Assembly: GCA_023150555.1 (NCBI GenBank)
Contig: JAKLKQ010000068.1
Span: forward strand, 1-35,312
Direction of reading: 5' to 3'
DNA: 35,312 bases
Source of the DNA: Planctomycetota bacterium
Lineage (GTDB): Bacteria; Planctomycetota; SZUA-567; H5-PLA8
The notes beneath the pieces are model-generated. The model was not told the DNA's origin, searched no databases, and saw nothing but the letters and a program-made list of their open reading frames with translations. The translations under genes and the position numbers were made by a program. Below, in pieces: positions 1 to 8,877 of the stretch (within the stretch, counting starts at the first letter, position 1; the number at the start of each line of letters is the position of its first letter).

Positions 1-1
1 C

Positions 2-121
2 ACCTGGACGCTGCTGAAGACGCCCATTCCGCTGGGCGGCCGCGACTGGGGGACCTGGGTTCACGACCCCGACCGCGCGAAGTGCGAACGCGTCGTGGCC
101 GCGCTGCTGCAGATTGAGTAA
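2..121 (+). CDS. C-terminal end of an unidentified protein (cut by window edge)
   Basis: An open frame enters from the left edge and stops at TAA 119-121, giving 39 residues that end in VVAALLQIE. Codon use is G+C-rich like the rest of the window, so this is probably the true end of a gene lying mostly outside. The visible part has a Trp/Gly-rich stretch (GGRDWGTWVHD) followed by a short helix. I do not recognise the family. About 150 bases without a gene follow before the kinase. Confidence 0.5.
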   Translation, partial: TWTLLKTPIPLGGRDWGTWVHDPDRAKCERVVAALLQIE

Positions 122-277
122 ATGGGCTTGCTTTGCCGCATTGGGGCGAAGGAATGACCCGCAGCAGGCAGGTGGCCCCGCCCCGGAATTTCCTGTTCGG
201 AAACGGCTTAAAGGAGTGGTAAAAACCTGTATCGGTTATCTATGCTCGGAAAGGTACAGCGCCGCGAGGTCCTAAAC

Positions 278-3160
278 ATGGCGGACGGTGGTTCGAAGCA
301 TGGATCGGGCCAGGCCGGTGGCCAGGACGCCGCGTGGCGTTTGGGCGAACGAGTCAAGGAACTGGCCGCGCTGCATGCCGCCGCGCGCCTGAGTCAGAAT
401 GACGACCTCAGTGCCGGCGACCTGATTCAGGCGTTCGCCGGGCTATTGCCTCCGGCGTGGCAGTTTCCCGAGATCGCCGCCGCCCGGGTTGCTTGTGCCG
501 AACTTCGTGCGGAGACAGCGGGCTTCCAGGAGACCCCGTGGTCGCTGGCCGCGCCGTTCAAGACGGCCTACAACGAAAGCGGCCTGGTCCAGGTCGTCTA
601 TCTCGAAGAACGGCCGCAGGCGGACGAAGGCCCTTTCCTGGCCGAAGAGCGGAGGCTGATCGATACCCTGGCCGAACTCCTGCGTTCGAGTCTCGAGAGG
701 CGCTTCGCCGGCAAGGTGCTGCGGGCGAGCGAGGAGCGCTTTCGCGCGTTGGTCACGCATTCGCCCGACGCGATTTACACGCACGTGGACGGGACGGTGA
801 CGATGGCCAACCCGGCAATGGGTCGCCTGTTGGGCATTCAGGATCCTTCCCGGCTGGTCGGACGCCAGGTCCTCGATATCGTGCACGCCGACTATCACGC
901 GCCGGTACGGGAACGCTGGGCCTCGCTTCAGGCCGGCCAGCCTGCGCCGACTTTGGAGGAGCAGTTCGTCCGGCAGGACGGTGCCGTGGTGGACGTGGAG
1001 GTCAACGCGGTGCCGCTGGTGATCCAGGGGCGCCGCGAGATCCTGGTCATCGCCCGGGACATCACCTTCCGCAAGCGTGCCGAACGGCACATCCGGCAGC
1101 TAAACCGCGTCTACGCGGTGCGCAGCGGGATCAACCAGCTCATCGTGCGGGAGAAGGATCCGGAGCGGATGCTGTCCGAAGCCTGCCGCATCGCCGTCGA
1201 AGACGGCGGCTTCCGCATGGCGTGGATCGGGCTTCTTTACGGAGGCACCGGGGGCTTTGAGGTGCGTGCGCACGCCGGCGCCGACGCCCCAACCTTGGCG
1301 GTGTTGCGCACGTTGATCGCCAGCGACCCGCCTGCAGGTTGCGCCTTCACCCGGCATGCCCTGACGCTCGGCGAACACGGGATCTGCAACGATGTCGCGC
1401 GCGACGCGAAGGCGGCGCCGTGGCGTGGTGCGGCGCTGGCGCGCGATTACCGGGCGATGGCTTCGTTTCCCTTGAAGGCCGACGGCAGAACAATCGGGAC
1501 GTTTAATTTCTATGTCGGCGAGCGAGGCTTCTTCGACTCGGATGAGGTACACCTGCTCGACAAGCTGGCGACGGACGTCGGATTCGCGCTGGAGGTCGCC
1601 GCCCACGAGGGCGAACGCAAACGTGCGGCGACGACGCTGCTTGAAATCGAGAGCCGCCTGCGCGGCGCCTTCGACTTTGCGCCCATCGGCATGGCGCTGG
1701 TGGCGCCGGACGGCAAGTGGCTTCAGGTGAACCGCGCGCTTTGCGAGATCGTCGGGTACAGCGAGGCCGAAATGCTGGCCTTGGACTTCCAGACCATCAC
1801 CCACCCCGACGACCTGGAAGCCGACCTGGCGTTCGTGAACGAGATGCTGGAAGGCCACCGCGCGCACTACCAGATGGAGAAACGCTACCTGCACAAGCTC
1901 GGGCACGAGGTGTGCGTTCTGCTTTCCGTCTCGCTGGTGCGCGGCCAGGACGGCCGGCCGTCGTATTTCGTCTCCCAGATTCAGAACATCAGCGAGCGCA
2001 AACAGCTGGAAGACCAGCTTCGGCAGGCCCAGAAAATGGAAGCGGTCGGACAATTGGCCGGCGGCGTGGCCCACGACTTCAACAATCTGCTTACGGTCAT
2101 CAACGGATACGCCACCCTGCTGCAGACCCGCGTTCCCAGGGGCGATGCGCGGTTTGACATGCTTCGGCAAATCAAGGAAGCAGGCGACCGCGCCGCGTCC
2201 CTGACCCGCCAGCTTCTGGCCTTCAGCCGCAAGCAGGTGATGCAGGCCCAGACGGTCGACCTCAACCGTCTCGTCGCCAACCTGGAGCGCATGCTGGGCC
2301 GGTTGATCGGCGAAGACGTGATTCTGGAAACCCGTCTTGGCGCCAGTCTGGGCGCGGTGCGCGCGGATCCCAGCCAGATCGAGCAGGCGCTGATGAACCT
2401 TGCCGTGAATGCGCGGGACGCCATGCCGCGCGGAGGCGCCTTGTCCATCGAGACCGACAGTGTGGCGCTGGACGAGGCCTACGCGCGTGTCCGAAGCGAC
2501 GTCACGCCGGGCCGGTACGTCCTGGTGACGGTGCGCGACACCGGTTCGGGCATGACCGATGAAGTAAAGCAGCGCATCTTCGAGCCGTTCTTCACCACCA
2601 AAGGCGTCGGCAAGGGCACGGGACTTGGAATGGCCGTGGTGCACGGCGTGGTCAAGCAGAGCGGCGGACACATCGAGATCGAGAGCGCGCCCGGCCGTGG
2701 CACCGCTTTCAAGATTTACCTGCCCCAGTCCGACGAGAAGGACTGCGGCGAAAAGCCCGTCTCGACGGTGCATTCCGCCGCCACCGGTTCCGAGACGATT
2801 CTGCTTGTCGAGGACGATTTGGCGGTGCGCGAACTGACCGCCAGCGTCCTGGCCGATCGCGGCTACCGGTTGCTGCTGGCCGGAAACGGCGAGGAGGGCC
2901 TGCGCATCGCCCAGGAACACGACGGCACGGTTCACCTTCTGCTCACCGACGTCGTGATGCCCGTTCTCGACGGAAGGGAACTGGCCGAACGGCTGAAGCG
3001 CATGCAGCCCGGGCTGAAGGTCCTCTACTTATCGGGCTATACCGACGATGCGATCGTGCGCCGGGGCATAGACTCCAGGGAGGTTCAGTTTCTCCAGAAA
3101 CCGTACAGCCCCTCGGCGCTGGCGTTGAAGATCCGCGAGGTGCTCGACACGAACGGCTGA
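278..3160 (+). CDS. Hybrid sensor histidine kinase (GAF-like, PAS, GAF, PAS, HisKA, HATPase, receiver)
   Basis: This 960-residue protein is predicted to be a cytoplasmic signal-sensing kinase that autophosphorylates on His and passes the phosphate to its own receiver. Domains in order: a GAF-like N-terminal region (about 20-145), PAS (148-271), GAF (272-443), PAS (457-578), HisKA (586-651) with phospho-acceptor His599 in AHDFNN, HATPase (695-813) with NLAVNARDAM, DTGSGM, FEPFFTT and GTGLGM boxes, and a receiver (834-953) with Asp891 in LTDVVMP. No membrane segment is visible, so the signal is probably internal. I chose ATG 278 because GAGGT lies 7 bases upstream; an in-frame ATG at 242 has its purine-rich stretch more than 20 bases away. 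No partner regulator is adjacent, so its target is unknown. Confidence 0.93.
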   Translation: MADGGSKHGSGQAGGQDAAWRLGERVKELAALHAAARLSQNDDLSAGDLIQAFAGLLPPAWQFPEIAAARVACAELRAETAGFQETPWSLAAPFKTAYNESGLVQVVYLEERPQADEGPFLAEERRLIDTLAELLRSSLERRFAGKVLRASEERFRALVTHSPDAIYTHVDGTVTMANPAMGRLLGIQDPSRLVGRQVLDIVHADYHAPVRERWASLQAGQPAPTLEEQFVRQDGAVVDVEVNAVPLVIQGRREILVIARDITFRKRAERHIRQLNRVYAVRSGINQLIVREKDPERMLSEACRIAVEDGGFRMAWIGLLYGGTGGFEVRAHAGADAPTLAVLRTLIASDPPAGCAFTRHALTLGEHGICNDVARDAKAAPWRGAALARDYRAMASFPLKADGRTIGTFNFYVGERGFFDSDEVHLLDKLATDVGFALEVAAHEGERKRAATTLLEIESRLRGAFDFAPIGMALVAPDGKWLQVNRALCEIVGYSEAEMLALDFQTITHPDDLEADLAFVNEMLEGHRAHYQMEKRYLHKLGHEVCVLLSVSLVRGQDGRPSYFVSQIQNISERKQLEDQLRQAQKMEAVGQLAGGVAHDFNNLLTVINGYATLLQTRVPRGDARFDMLRQIKEAGDRAASLTRQLLAFSRKQVMQAQTVDLNRLVANLERMLGRLIGEDVILETRLGASLGAVRADPSQIEQALMNLAVNARDAMPRGGALSIETDSVALDEAYARVRSDVTPGRYVLVTVRDTGSGMTDEVKQRIFEPFFTTKGVGKGTGLGMAVVHGVVKQSGGHIEIESAPGRGTAFKIYLPQSDEKDCGEKPVSTVHSAATGSETILLVEDDLAVRELTASVLADRGYRLLLAGNGEEGLRIAQEHDGTVHLLLTDVVMPVLDGRELAERLKRMQPGLKVLYLSGYTDDAIVRRGIDSREVQFLQKPYSPSALALKIREVLDTNG

Positions 3161-3252
3161 TCCCCGGCGGAAACCGCAACGTCTGGGAACGTAAAGTGCG
3201 ACCGTCTCTATGCCCGTCGCGTCCCGCATCGTGCAGTGCAGGCAAAGCAGCC

Positions 3253-3510
3253 TTACGGCGCGGTCGGGATGCCGATGGAGCACTGCCCCATGAACGCCTC
3301 GAGGTTCGTGGTCAACCACGCTGTAGACGAAGTTGTTCCCCGGCGCCAGGCCCGTCTTCTTGTGGCTCCAGATGCCGCCCACCGCAAGTTCCTCTGTATG
3401 CACGGAACCGTCGAAGACGTCCTTCTTGCTGAACCCGTTCGCGAGCCCGCCGATGAAGGCATGGCCCGATGAGATGTTTTCCGCGGGTTGGAAAGGATAC
3501 AGCAGGGATG
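3253..3510 (-). pseudogene. Probable frameshifted remnant downstream of the C1q-like gene
   Basis: Read on the minus strand, one frame from about 3510 gives protein-like sequence (LLYPFQPAENISSGHAFIGG, then SKKDVFDGS, EELAVGGIWSHKK, APGNNFVYSVV). It degenerates into Arg/His-rich noise after about 3318. A one-base shift there continues sensibly as TTNLEAFMGQCSIGIPTAP and reaches a stop at 3253-3255. No start codon is visible at the upstream end. The apparent shift lies on a perfect palindrome, CGTGGT-CA-ACCACG at 3307-3320, where an indel or sequencing error is plausible. I do not recognise the family. It may be a decayed gene, a gene with a base error, or chance. Confidence 0.35.
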
Positions 3511-3519
3511 TTCAGCAGA

Positions 3520-4080
3520 TCAACCGATGCGGAAGCCGGTCCAGCTTTGCTCGAAGATGTGGCGCGTGCGGCCCCCGTCGCTTTCGGCAAAAGTCTGCAG
3601 TTCGTCGCCGGCCTTCAGGCTCAGGGCCACCGCGTAGGTGCCCGTGCTGCGGTCGCCTTCCGTCTCGCCGGCCCACGCGGAGCCCAGGTCTTTGCCGTTC
3701 AGTCGCAGACGTATGCGCACGTCGTCCTTGGTGCCGTCGTGGTAGTGCGCATCCTTCACGAAGCTGAGCAGGAAGACGTAGACGCCGCCGACCGGGGCGC
3801 GAAAGGTGGTCTGGTCGTGCAGGCAGCCCGCAGTGTCGGTCACTAAGCAGTTGTACTTCACGATGGCCGGAGCGCCTTCCGAGAGGTGCCTAGAACCTCC
3901 GGCGCTGAAGGCCACCACAATGGGCGCGGCGCCGGCTGCGGGCGTGCCGCGTGCCTGAGCACCATAGATCGCAGCGCTCATTTGGCAGAGTGTTTCGGCG
4001 GTAGCAATGGGAAACTTCTTCGCGAGTTCCGCGTGGAGTTGAATAAAGTCGTCGATGGGCTGAGACCACTGGGATGCCAT
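3520..4080 (-). CDS. C1q/TNF-like jelly-roll domain protein
   Basis: This 186-residue protein has a short N-terminal helical part (SQPIDDFIQLHAELAKKFP) and a C-terminal domain from about residue 52 to the end that follows the C1q pattern. The pattern elements are VAFSAGGSRHLS, then TTFRAPVGGVYVFLLSF, then a LNGKDLG turn, AVALSLKAGDEL, and a closing SWTGFRIG strand. C1q domains form trimeric beta-sandwiches used in binding and recognition. The frame stays open upstream to 4221, but ATG 4080 has AGGAGGT about 7 bases before it and is the clear start. No signal peptide is visible, so location and ligand are unknown. The fold call rests on pattern matching by eye. Confidence 0.72.
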   Translation of the reverse strand: MASQWSQPIDDFIQLHAELAKKFPIATAETLCQMSAAIYGAQARGTPAAGAAPIVVAFSAGGSRHLSEGAPAIVKYNCLVTDTAGCLHDQTTFRAPVGGVYVFLLSFVKDAHYHDGTKDDVRIRLRLNGKDLGSAWAGETEGDRSTGTYAVALSLKAGDELQTFAESDGGRTRHIFEQSWTGFRIG

Positions 4081-4189
4081 GCGCCTTACCTCCTGACAGC
4101 CTTCGGTGCCTATACGTTCAAATAAAGGCTGCGGTCCTTTTGGAGAATTACCTGGAGTGCACGAGCGCAATCGGCTGCGCCCTCTCGAT

Positions 4190-6421
4190 TTAATCGCCCT
4201 TCCCGCCTCCGCCCTTCTCATTCCACTCGGTCCAGGAGTACAGCGTCGAGCGCTGGATGCCGAGGGTCTTGGCGGCCTTGGTCTTGTTTCCGTTGACCTG
4301 CTCCAACACCCAGCGCGCGTAGCTGACCTGCAGTTCGTTCAGCGGCGGCATCTCCGGCGCGCGCACGATAAACGCGCTGCCATAGTCGGGGGCCGGCAGC
4401 ACGGCGGTGCCCGCCACGCGAAGGTCGGGTTCGGTGGGCGGGCCCAGCTTCGTCGCCGCGGTGGCGGACTCGAGCGCGCGGCGGATGTCCAGCGGCACGT
4501 CGTTGGGGCCCAGGTGGAAGCTGCCGGCGCGCGTGAAGCCGCGCCCTCCGGGACGCGCGAGGACGGCCATTCGCTCGAGCGTGTTGCGCAGTTCGCGGAT
4601 GTTGCCCGGCCACGGGTAGCGCTTGAAGAGCTCGAAGACCTGCGGCTGGATCTGGAAGTTTCCGAACGGCGTGAGCAGGTGCTTGCACAGCAGCGGCAGG
4701 TCGTCGAGGCGTTCGCGCAGGGGCGGCAGCGCCACGTCCATCACGCGCAGCCGGTAATACAGGTCCTTGCGGAAGCGCCCGGCGTCGACCTCGGCGGCCA
4801 GGTCGCGGTTGGTCGCGGCGACGATGCGCACGTCGGTGGCGCGCAGGCGCGACTCCCCCACCCGCGCGACTTTGCCGTCTTCCAGCACGCGCAGCAGCTT
4901 GGCTTGCGCCGGCAGCGGCAGTTCGCCGATCTCGTCGAGGAACAGCGTCCCGCCGCTGGCGGTCTCGAAGTAGCCGGCGCGCGCGCCGGTGGCGCCGGTG
5001 AAGGCGCCCTTGGCGTGGCCGAAGAGTTCGGACTCGATCAGGTTCTCGGGCAGGGCGGCGCAGTTCAGCGCCTCGAAGGGGCCCTTGCTGCGGCGGCTGA
5101 GCGCGTGGATGGCGCGCGCGGCCAGTTCCTTGCCCGTGCCGCTCTCGCCGGTTACCAGCACGGGCGAGTCGAAGGGCGCGACGCGCTGGATCACGGACAG
5201 CGCGGCCTTGTGGCTCGCGGAATCGCCGACCATCTCGTGCTGGGCCGAGACGCTGCGGCGCAGGCGCTCGTTCTCCTCCAACACCGATTGCCGGCGGCGC
5301 AGGTTGGCGAGCATCGTGGCCAGAGGGTACGCCGCCGCGGCCAGGAACTCGAGGTGCTCCTGCCGGAAAGGCTCGCCGCGGTTGAGCTTGTAGGTGCGTT
5401 CGACGACCAGGAAGCCCAGGGCGGTGCGCCCGGTCAGCAGCGGCGCGATCAGAAAGCTGACGCGTTCGCGCTGCGCGTCTTCTTCCTCGGCCTTCTTCAG
5501 CATCGACTTGGTGATGCGGCCGGTGCCCTTCTTGGCGCCGGCGACGCGCGCATCGAGTTCGGCGTCGGGGGACAGCACCGCGACGCAGCGTTCGCGCGCG
5601 TGGTTCAGCAGCACGTCGCGGGCCTTGGCGAACTGGTCCTCCAGGATGCGCGTCGTCTTTTCCTTGCGCTTGGCGGGGTCGTGCCATGCGACGAGGTTCA
5701 GCGTCGTCTCGCCGGTCTTCTTGCTCGGTTCGTCGTCCTCTTCGTCGTCCTCCGCGCCGCCGCGGGCCTCGAAGAGCACCCGCACGCGCGCGTTGTTGTA
5801 GGCCTCGCCGAAGGTGCGCGTGGCGGTGGCGAAGAGTTCGTCCTCGCTCTCGCACAGGTTGGCTTCGCGCAGCAGGCGGTACAGCGCGCGCAGCCAGATG
5901 GCGACGTCGGCGCCCGCCAGCGGACCGGTGATGACGGTGCTCTCGGCGCCCTTCAGGTGCGGCCCGCCCAGGCCGAAGCGTTCCAGCGGCACCACCAGCG
6001 TGCCGCGCGGCACGCGGCCGCCCTTCTCGGGGACTTCCAGGCCGCCACGGTCGCTCAGCGACTCGCTGCGGGCCTTCTCGGCCTCGCCGGCCGCGGCGGC
6101 TTCTTCCTCGGGCTGGGCGACGTCCGTGCCGAGGGGCATCTTGCGCGTGAAGAGCAGCTCGGTGCTGCCGATCACGAAGGCGTCGCCGTCCTGGAGGGAG
6201 ACTTCGTCGAGCAGGTCTTCGCCGTTGAAGAGCGTGCCGTTGGTGGACTTGAGGTCGCGCAACAGGTAGCGCCCGGCCTTCTCGACGATCTCCGCGTGGC
6301 GCTTGCTGGCGCGCGGGTCGTCGAGCAGGATCGTGCAGGACGAGCCGCGGCCGACGACGTTCTCGGTGCCCAGCTCGTGGATGCGGCGCTTGCCGGTGCC
6401 GCGTACGGTCAGGAAGGGCAT
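4190..6421 (-). CDS. Sigma-54-dependent transcriptional activator with FHA and GAF input domains
   Basis: A 743-residue enhancer-binding protein. Residues 1-95 form an FHA domain (GRGSS, SKRHAEI, DLKSTNGT) that would bind phospho-threonine. Residues about 150-325 look GAF-like. The AAA+ core carries Walker A GESGTGKE near residue 425, the sigma-54 contact loop GAFTGA at 472-477, and Walker B GTLFLDEIG. A Fis-type helix-turn-helix ends the protein (NKTKAAKTLGIQRSTLY). An intact GAFTGA loop implies real sigma-54 activation. There is no receiver domain, so input is probably Ser/Thr phosphorylation through FHA and not a histidine kinase. The frame extends upstream to 6967, but that part runs antisense through the next gene; ATG 6421 begins directly at the FHA domain. 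It is divergent from the acyl-CoA operon. Confidence 0.93.
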   Translation of the reverse strand: MPFLTVRGTGKRRIHELGTENVVGRGSSCTILLDDPRASKRHAEIVEKAGRYLLRDLKSTNGTLFNGEDLLDEVSLQDGDAFVIGSTELLFTRKMPLGTDVAQPEEEAAAAGEAEKARSESLSDRGGLEVPEKGGRVPRGTLVVPLERFGLGGPHLKGAESTVITGPLAGADVAIWLRALYRLLREANLCESEDELFATATRTFGEAYNNARVRVLFEARGGAEDDEEDDEPSKKTGETTLNLVAWHDPAKRKEKTTRILEDQFAKARDVLLNHARERCVAVLSPDAELDARVAGAKKGTGRITKSMLKKAEEEDAQRERVSFLIAPLLTGRTALGFLVVERTYKLNRGEPFRQEHLEFLAAAAYPLATMLANLRRRQSVLEENERLRRSVSAQHEMVGDSASHKAALSVIQRVAPFDSPVLVTGESGTGKELAARAIHALSRRSKGPFEALNCAALPENLIESELFGHAKGAFTGATGARAGYFETASGGTLFLDEIGELPLPAQAKLLRVLEDGKVARVGESRLRATDVRIVAATNRDLAAEVDAGRFRKDLYYRLRVMDVALPPLRERLDDLPLLCKHLLTPFGNFQIQPQVFELFKRYPWPGNIRELRNTLERMAVLARPGGRGFTRAGSFHLGPNDVPLDIRRALESATAATKLGPPTEPDLRVAGTAVLPAPDYGSAFIVRAPEMPPLNELQVSYARWVLEQVNGNKTKAAKTLGIQRSTLYSWTEWNEKGGGGKGD

Positions 6422-6559
6422 GCGGGGCTCCAGGGGATTGAGTTGTTGTATCGTCGAACAGTGGGGCGTTTCTGTCAAGCGTGTTGGCGGATCGAACGGC
6501 GGCCTGGTCGGTCCGGCACCGTGAGTTGCGGATACACGCAGGTTTGATAAAACCCAGGC

Positions 6560-6994
6560 ATGGCCAAAAAGCAGACCGCCCAGCCCAACCGGCGCCACCG
6601 CATCCTCGTGGCGAAGCCGGGCCTCGATGGACACGACCGCGGCGCGAAGGTCGTGGTGAAGGCCCTGACCGAGGCCGGCTACGAGGTCATCTACACGGGC
6701 CTGCACCAGGAGCCCGAGGCCGTCGTCGAAGCCGCGTTGCAGGAAGACGCGGAGGTCGTGGGCCTCTCGATCCTCTCCGGCGCGCACATGACGCTCTTCC
6801 CGCTGGTCCTCGAGGGCCTGCGCAAGAACGGCATGGATGACGTGCTGGTCTTCGGCGGAGGCATCATCCCGCAGCAGGACATCGACGCACTGCTGAAGGC
6901 CGGCGTCTCGCGCATCTTCACGCCCGGCACGGACACCAACGAGATCGTCAAGTTCCTGGATGAGCACTTCGCGAAAAAGGGCGCCGCACGCTAA
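6560..6994 (+). CDS. Cobalamin-binding subunit of a methylmalonyl-CoA-mutase-type enzyme
   Basis: This 144-residue protein matches the C-terminal B12-binding domain of acyl-CoA mutases. It carries the DxHxxG motif as Asp23-Gly-His25-Asp-Arg-Gly28, where the His is the lower axial cobalt ligand, followed by SILSGAH and FGGGIIPQQD. As a free small subunit it would need a separate large substrate-binding chain to rearrange methylmalonyl-, isobutyryl- or a related acyl-CoA. No such chain lies in this window; the upstream neighbour is the divergent regulator. It begins the acyl-CoA operon, 71 bases before the dehydrogenase. The Shine-Dalgarno sequence is weak. The domain call is firm, but the substrate cannot be read from this subunit. 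Confidence 0.92.
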   Translation: MAKKQTAQPNRRHRILVAKPGLDGHDRGAKVVVKALTEAGYEVIYTGLHQEPEAVVEAALQEDAEVVGLSILSGAHMTLFPLVLEGLRKNGMDDVLVFGGGIIPQQDIDALLKAGVSRIFTPGTDTNEIVKFLDEHFAKKGAAR

Positions 6995-7065
6995 GCGTAA
7001 GCCGGTACCGATAGATCGTGCGCAGTGGAAGCGTTCGCCGAGGATCTCCGGGAAAGGGTCATGCC

Positions 7066-7923
7066 ATGGCCAGCATCCAGAAGATCGCCGTCGTAGGCGC
7101 AGGCACCATGGGCAGCGGCATCGCGCAGGTGGCCGCCTGCGCCGGGCGCGACGTCACGCTGATCGACGTCGCCGACGCGGCGCTCCAGCGCGCCAAAGAC
7201 GGCATCGGCAAGTCCCTGGGCCGCTTGGTCGCCAAGGAGAAGCTCAGCCAGGCCGACGCTGACGCCGCGCTGGCTCGCATCGCCACCAAGGCCGACCTGG
7301 GCGCAGCCAAAGGTGCGCAGCTGGTGGTCGAGGCCATCTTCGAGAACGAGAAGATCAAGACCGAGACGTGGCAGAAGCTCGAGGCCGCCTGCGGCTTGGA
7401 GACGCTCTTCGCCAGCAACACGTCGAGCATCTCCATCACCAAGCTTGCTTCGGCGACCAAGCGCCCCGAGAAGTTCATCGGGATGCACTTCTTCAATCCC
7501 GTGCCGATCATGAAGCTGATCGAGGTCATCCGCGGCAACAAGACCTCCGACGCCACCGCCGCCGCGATCGTGGCATTGTCCAAGGAACTGGGCAAGACGC
7601 CCGTCGAAGTCCACGATTACCCGGGCTTCGTCAGCAACCGCGTGCTGATGCCGCTGATCAACGAGGCTATCTTCGCGGTCTTCGAAGGCGTCGCGACGCC
7701 CGAGGCCGTCGACGAGGTCTTCAAGCTCGGCATGGCCCACCCCATGGGCCCGCTGACGCTGGCCGACTTCATCGGGCTCGACGTCTGCCTGGACATCCTG
7801 CGCGTGCTGCAGGACGGCTTCGGCGATCCGAAGTACCGCCCCTGCCCGCTGCTGGTGCAGATGGTCGCGGCCGGCAAGCTGGGCCGCAAGAGCGGCCAGG
7901 GCTTCTACGCGTACGACAAGTGA
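7066..7923 (+). CDS. hbd: 3-hydroxybutyryl-CoA (3-hydroxyacyl-CoA) dehydrogenase
   Basis: A 285-residue NAD(P)-dependent enzyme that oxidises 3-hydroxyacyl-CoA to 3-ketoacyl-CoA, or the reverse. The Rossmann motif is GAGTMGSG at the N terminus. The catalytic His lies in GMHFFNPVP near residue 140, followed by LIEVIRG. NRVLMPLINEA and the GPLTLADFIGLD segment form the C-terminal dimer domain. Length matches the single-domain Hbd/PaaH family. The frame could begin at GTG 7018, but the intervening residues are unlike the family and ATG 7066 opens directly on the Rossmann fold. With the hydratase downstream and the thiolase at 11334-12515 it covers acetoacetyl-CoA to crotonyl-CoA steps. The physiological direction is not visible. 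Confidence 0.93.
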   Translation: MASIQKIAVVGAGTMGSGIAQVAACAGRDVTLIDVADAALQRAKDGIGKSLGRLVAKEKLSQADADAALARIATKADLGAAKGAQLVVEAIFENEKIKTETWQKLEAACGLETLFASNTSSISITKLASATKRPEKFIGMHFFNPVPIMKLIEVIRGNKTSDATAAAIVALSKELGKTPVEVHDYPGFVSNRVLMPLINEAIFAVFEGVATPEAVDEVFKLGMAHPMGPLTLADFIGLDVCLDILRVLQDGFGDPKYRPCPLLVQMVAAGKLGRKSGQGFYAYDK

Positions 7924-7929
7924 ACGGCA

Positions 7930-8079
7930 TTAACCACAGAGGACACGGAGAACACAGAGGATTCTTTTTCGAACAATAGGGAGCGTACGGTTCACGCTGC
8001 AATCGGCCGCTGTTCCTTGAATTCTCTGCTTTTCTCCGGAATGGATTTCCTCTGTGGGCTCTGTGATCTCTGTGGTTAA
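7930..8079. repeat. Imperfect 32-bp inverted repeat built from CACAGAG 9-mers
   Basis: The left arm (7930-7961) and right arm (8048-8079) are inverted copies matching at 27 of 32 positions; both outer ends read TTAACCACAGAG when read inward. The left arm consists of three 9-base units at 7933-7941, 7942-7950 and 7951-7959, each ending CACAGAG or CACGGAG. The 86 bases between the arms hold no gene. The element sits inside the operon between the dehydrogenase and hydratase genes, and the hydratase ribosome-binding site starts just outside the right arm. In RNA it could fold into a long hairpin. Confidence 0.85.
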
Positions 8080-8097
8080 AAAATCGGAGGGCAGGTC

Positions 8098-8868
<771 letters not shown>

Positions 8869-8877
8869 GGTTTTCCT

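Noticed and set aside
4106..6547. An 813-codon plus-strand frame opposite the sigma-54 activator
   Set aside because: It contains low-complexity Ala/Gly/Gln-rich sequence, whereas the minus strand encodes FHA, Walker and GAFTGA motifs.
6526..6553. TTGCGG with a TAAAAC-like -10 as the promoter of the B12-subunit gene
   Set aside because: The -10 would lie only about 10 bases before the start codon, leaving no room for a ribosome-binding site, and the match is weak.
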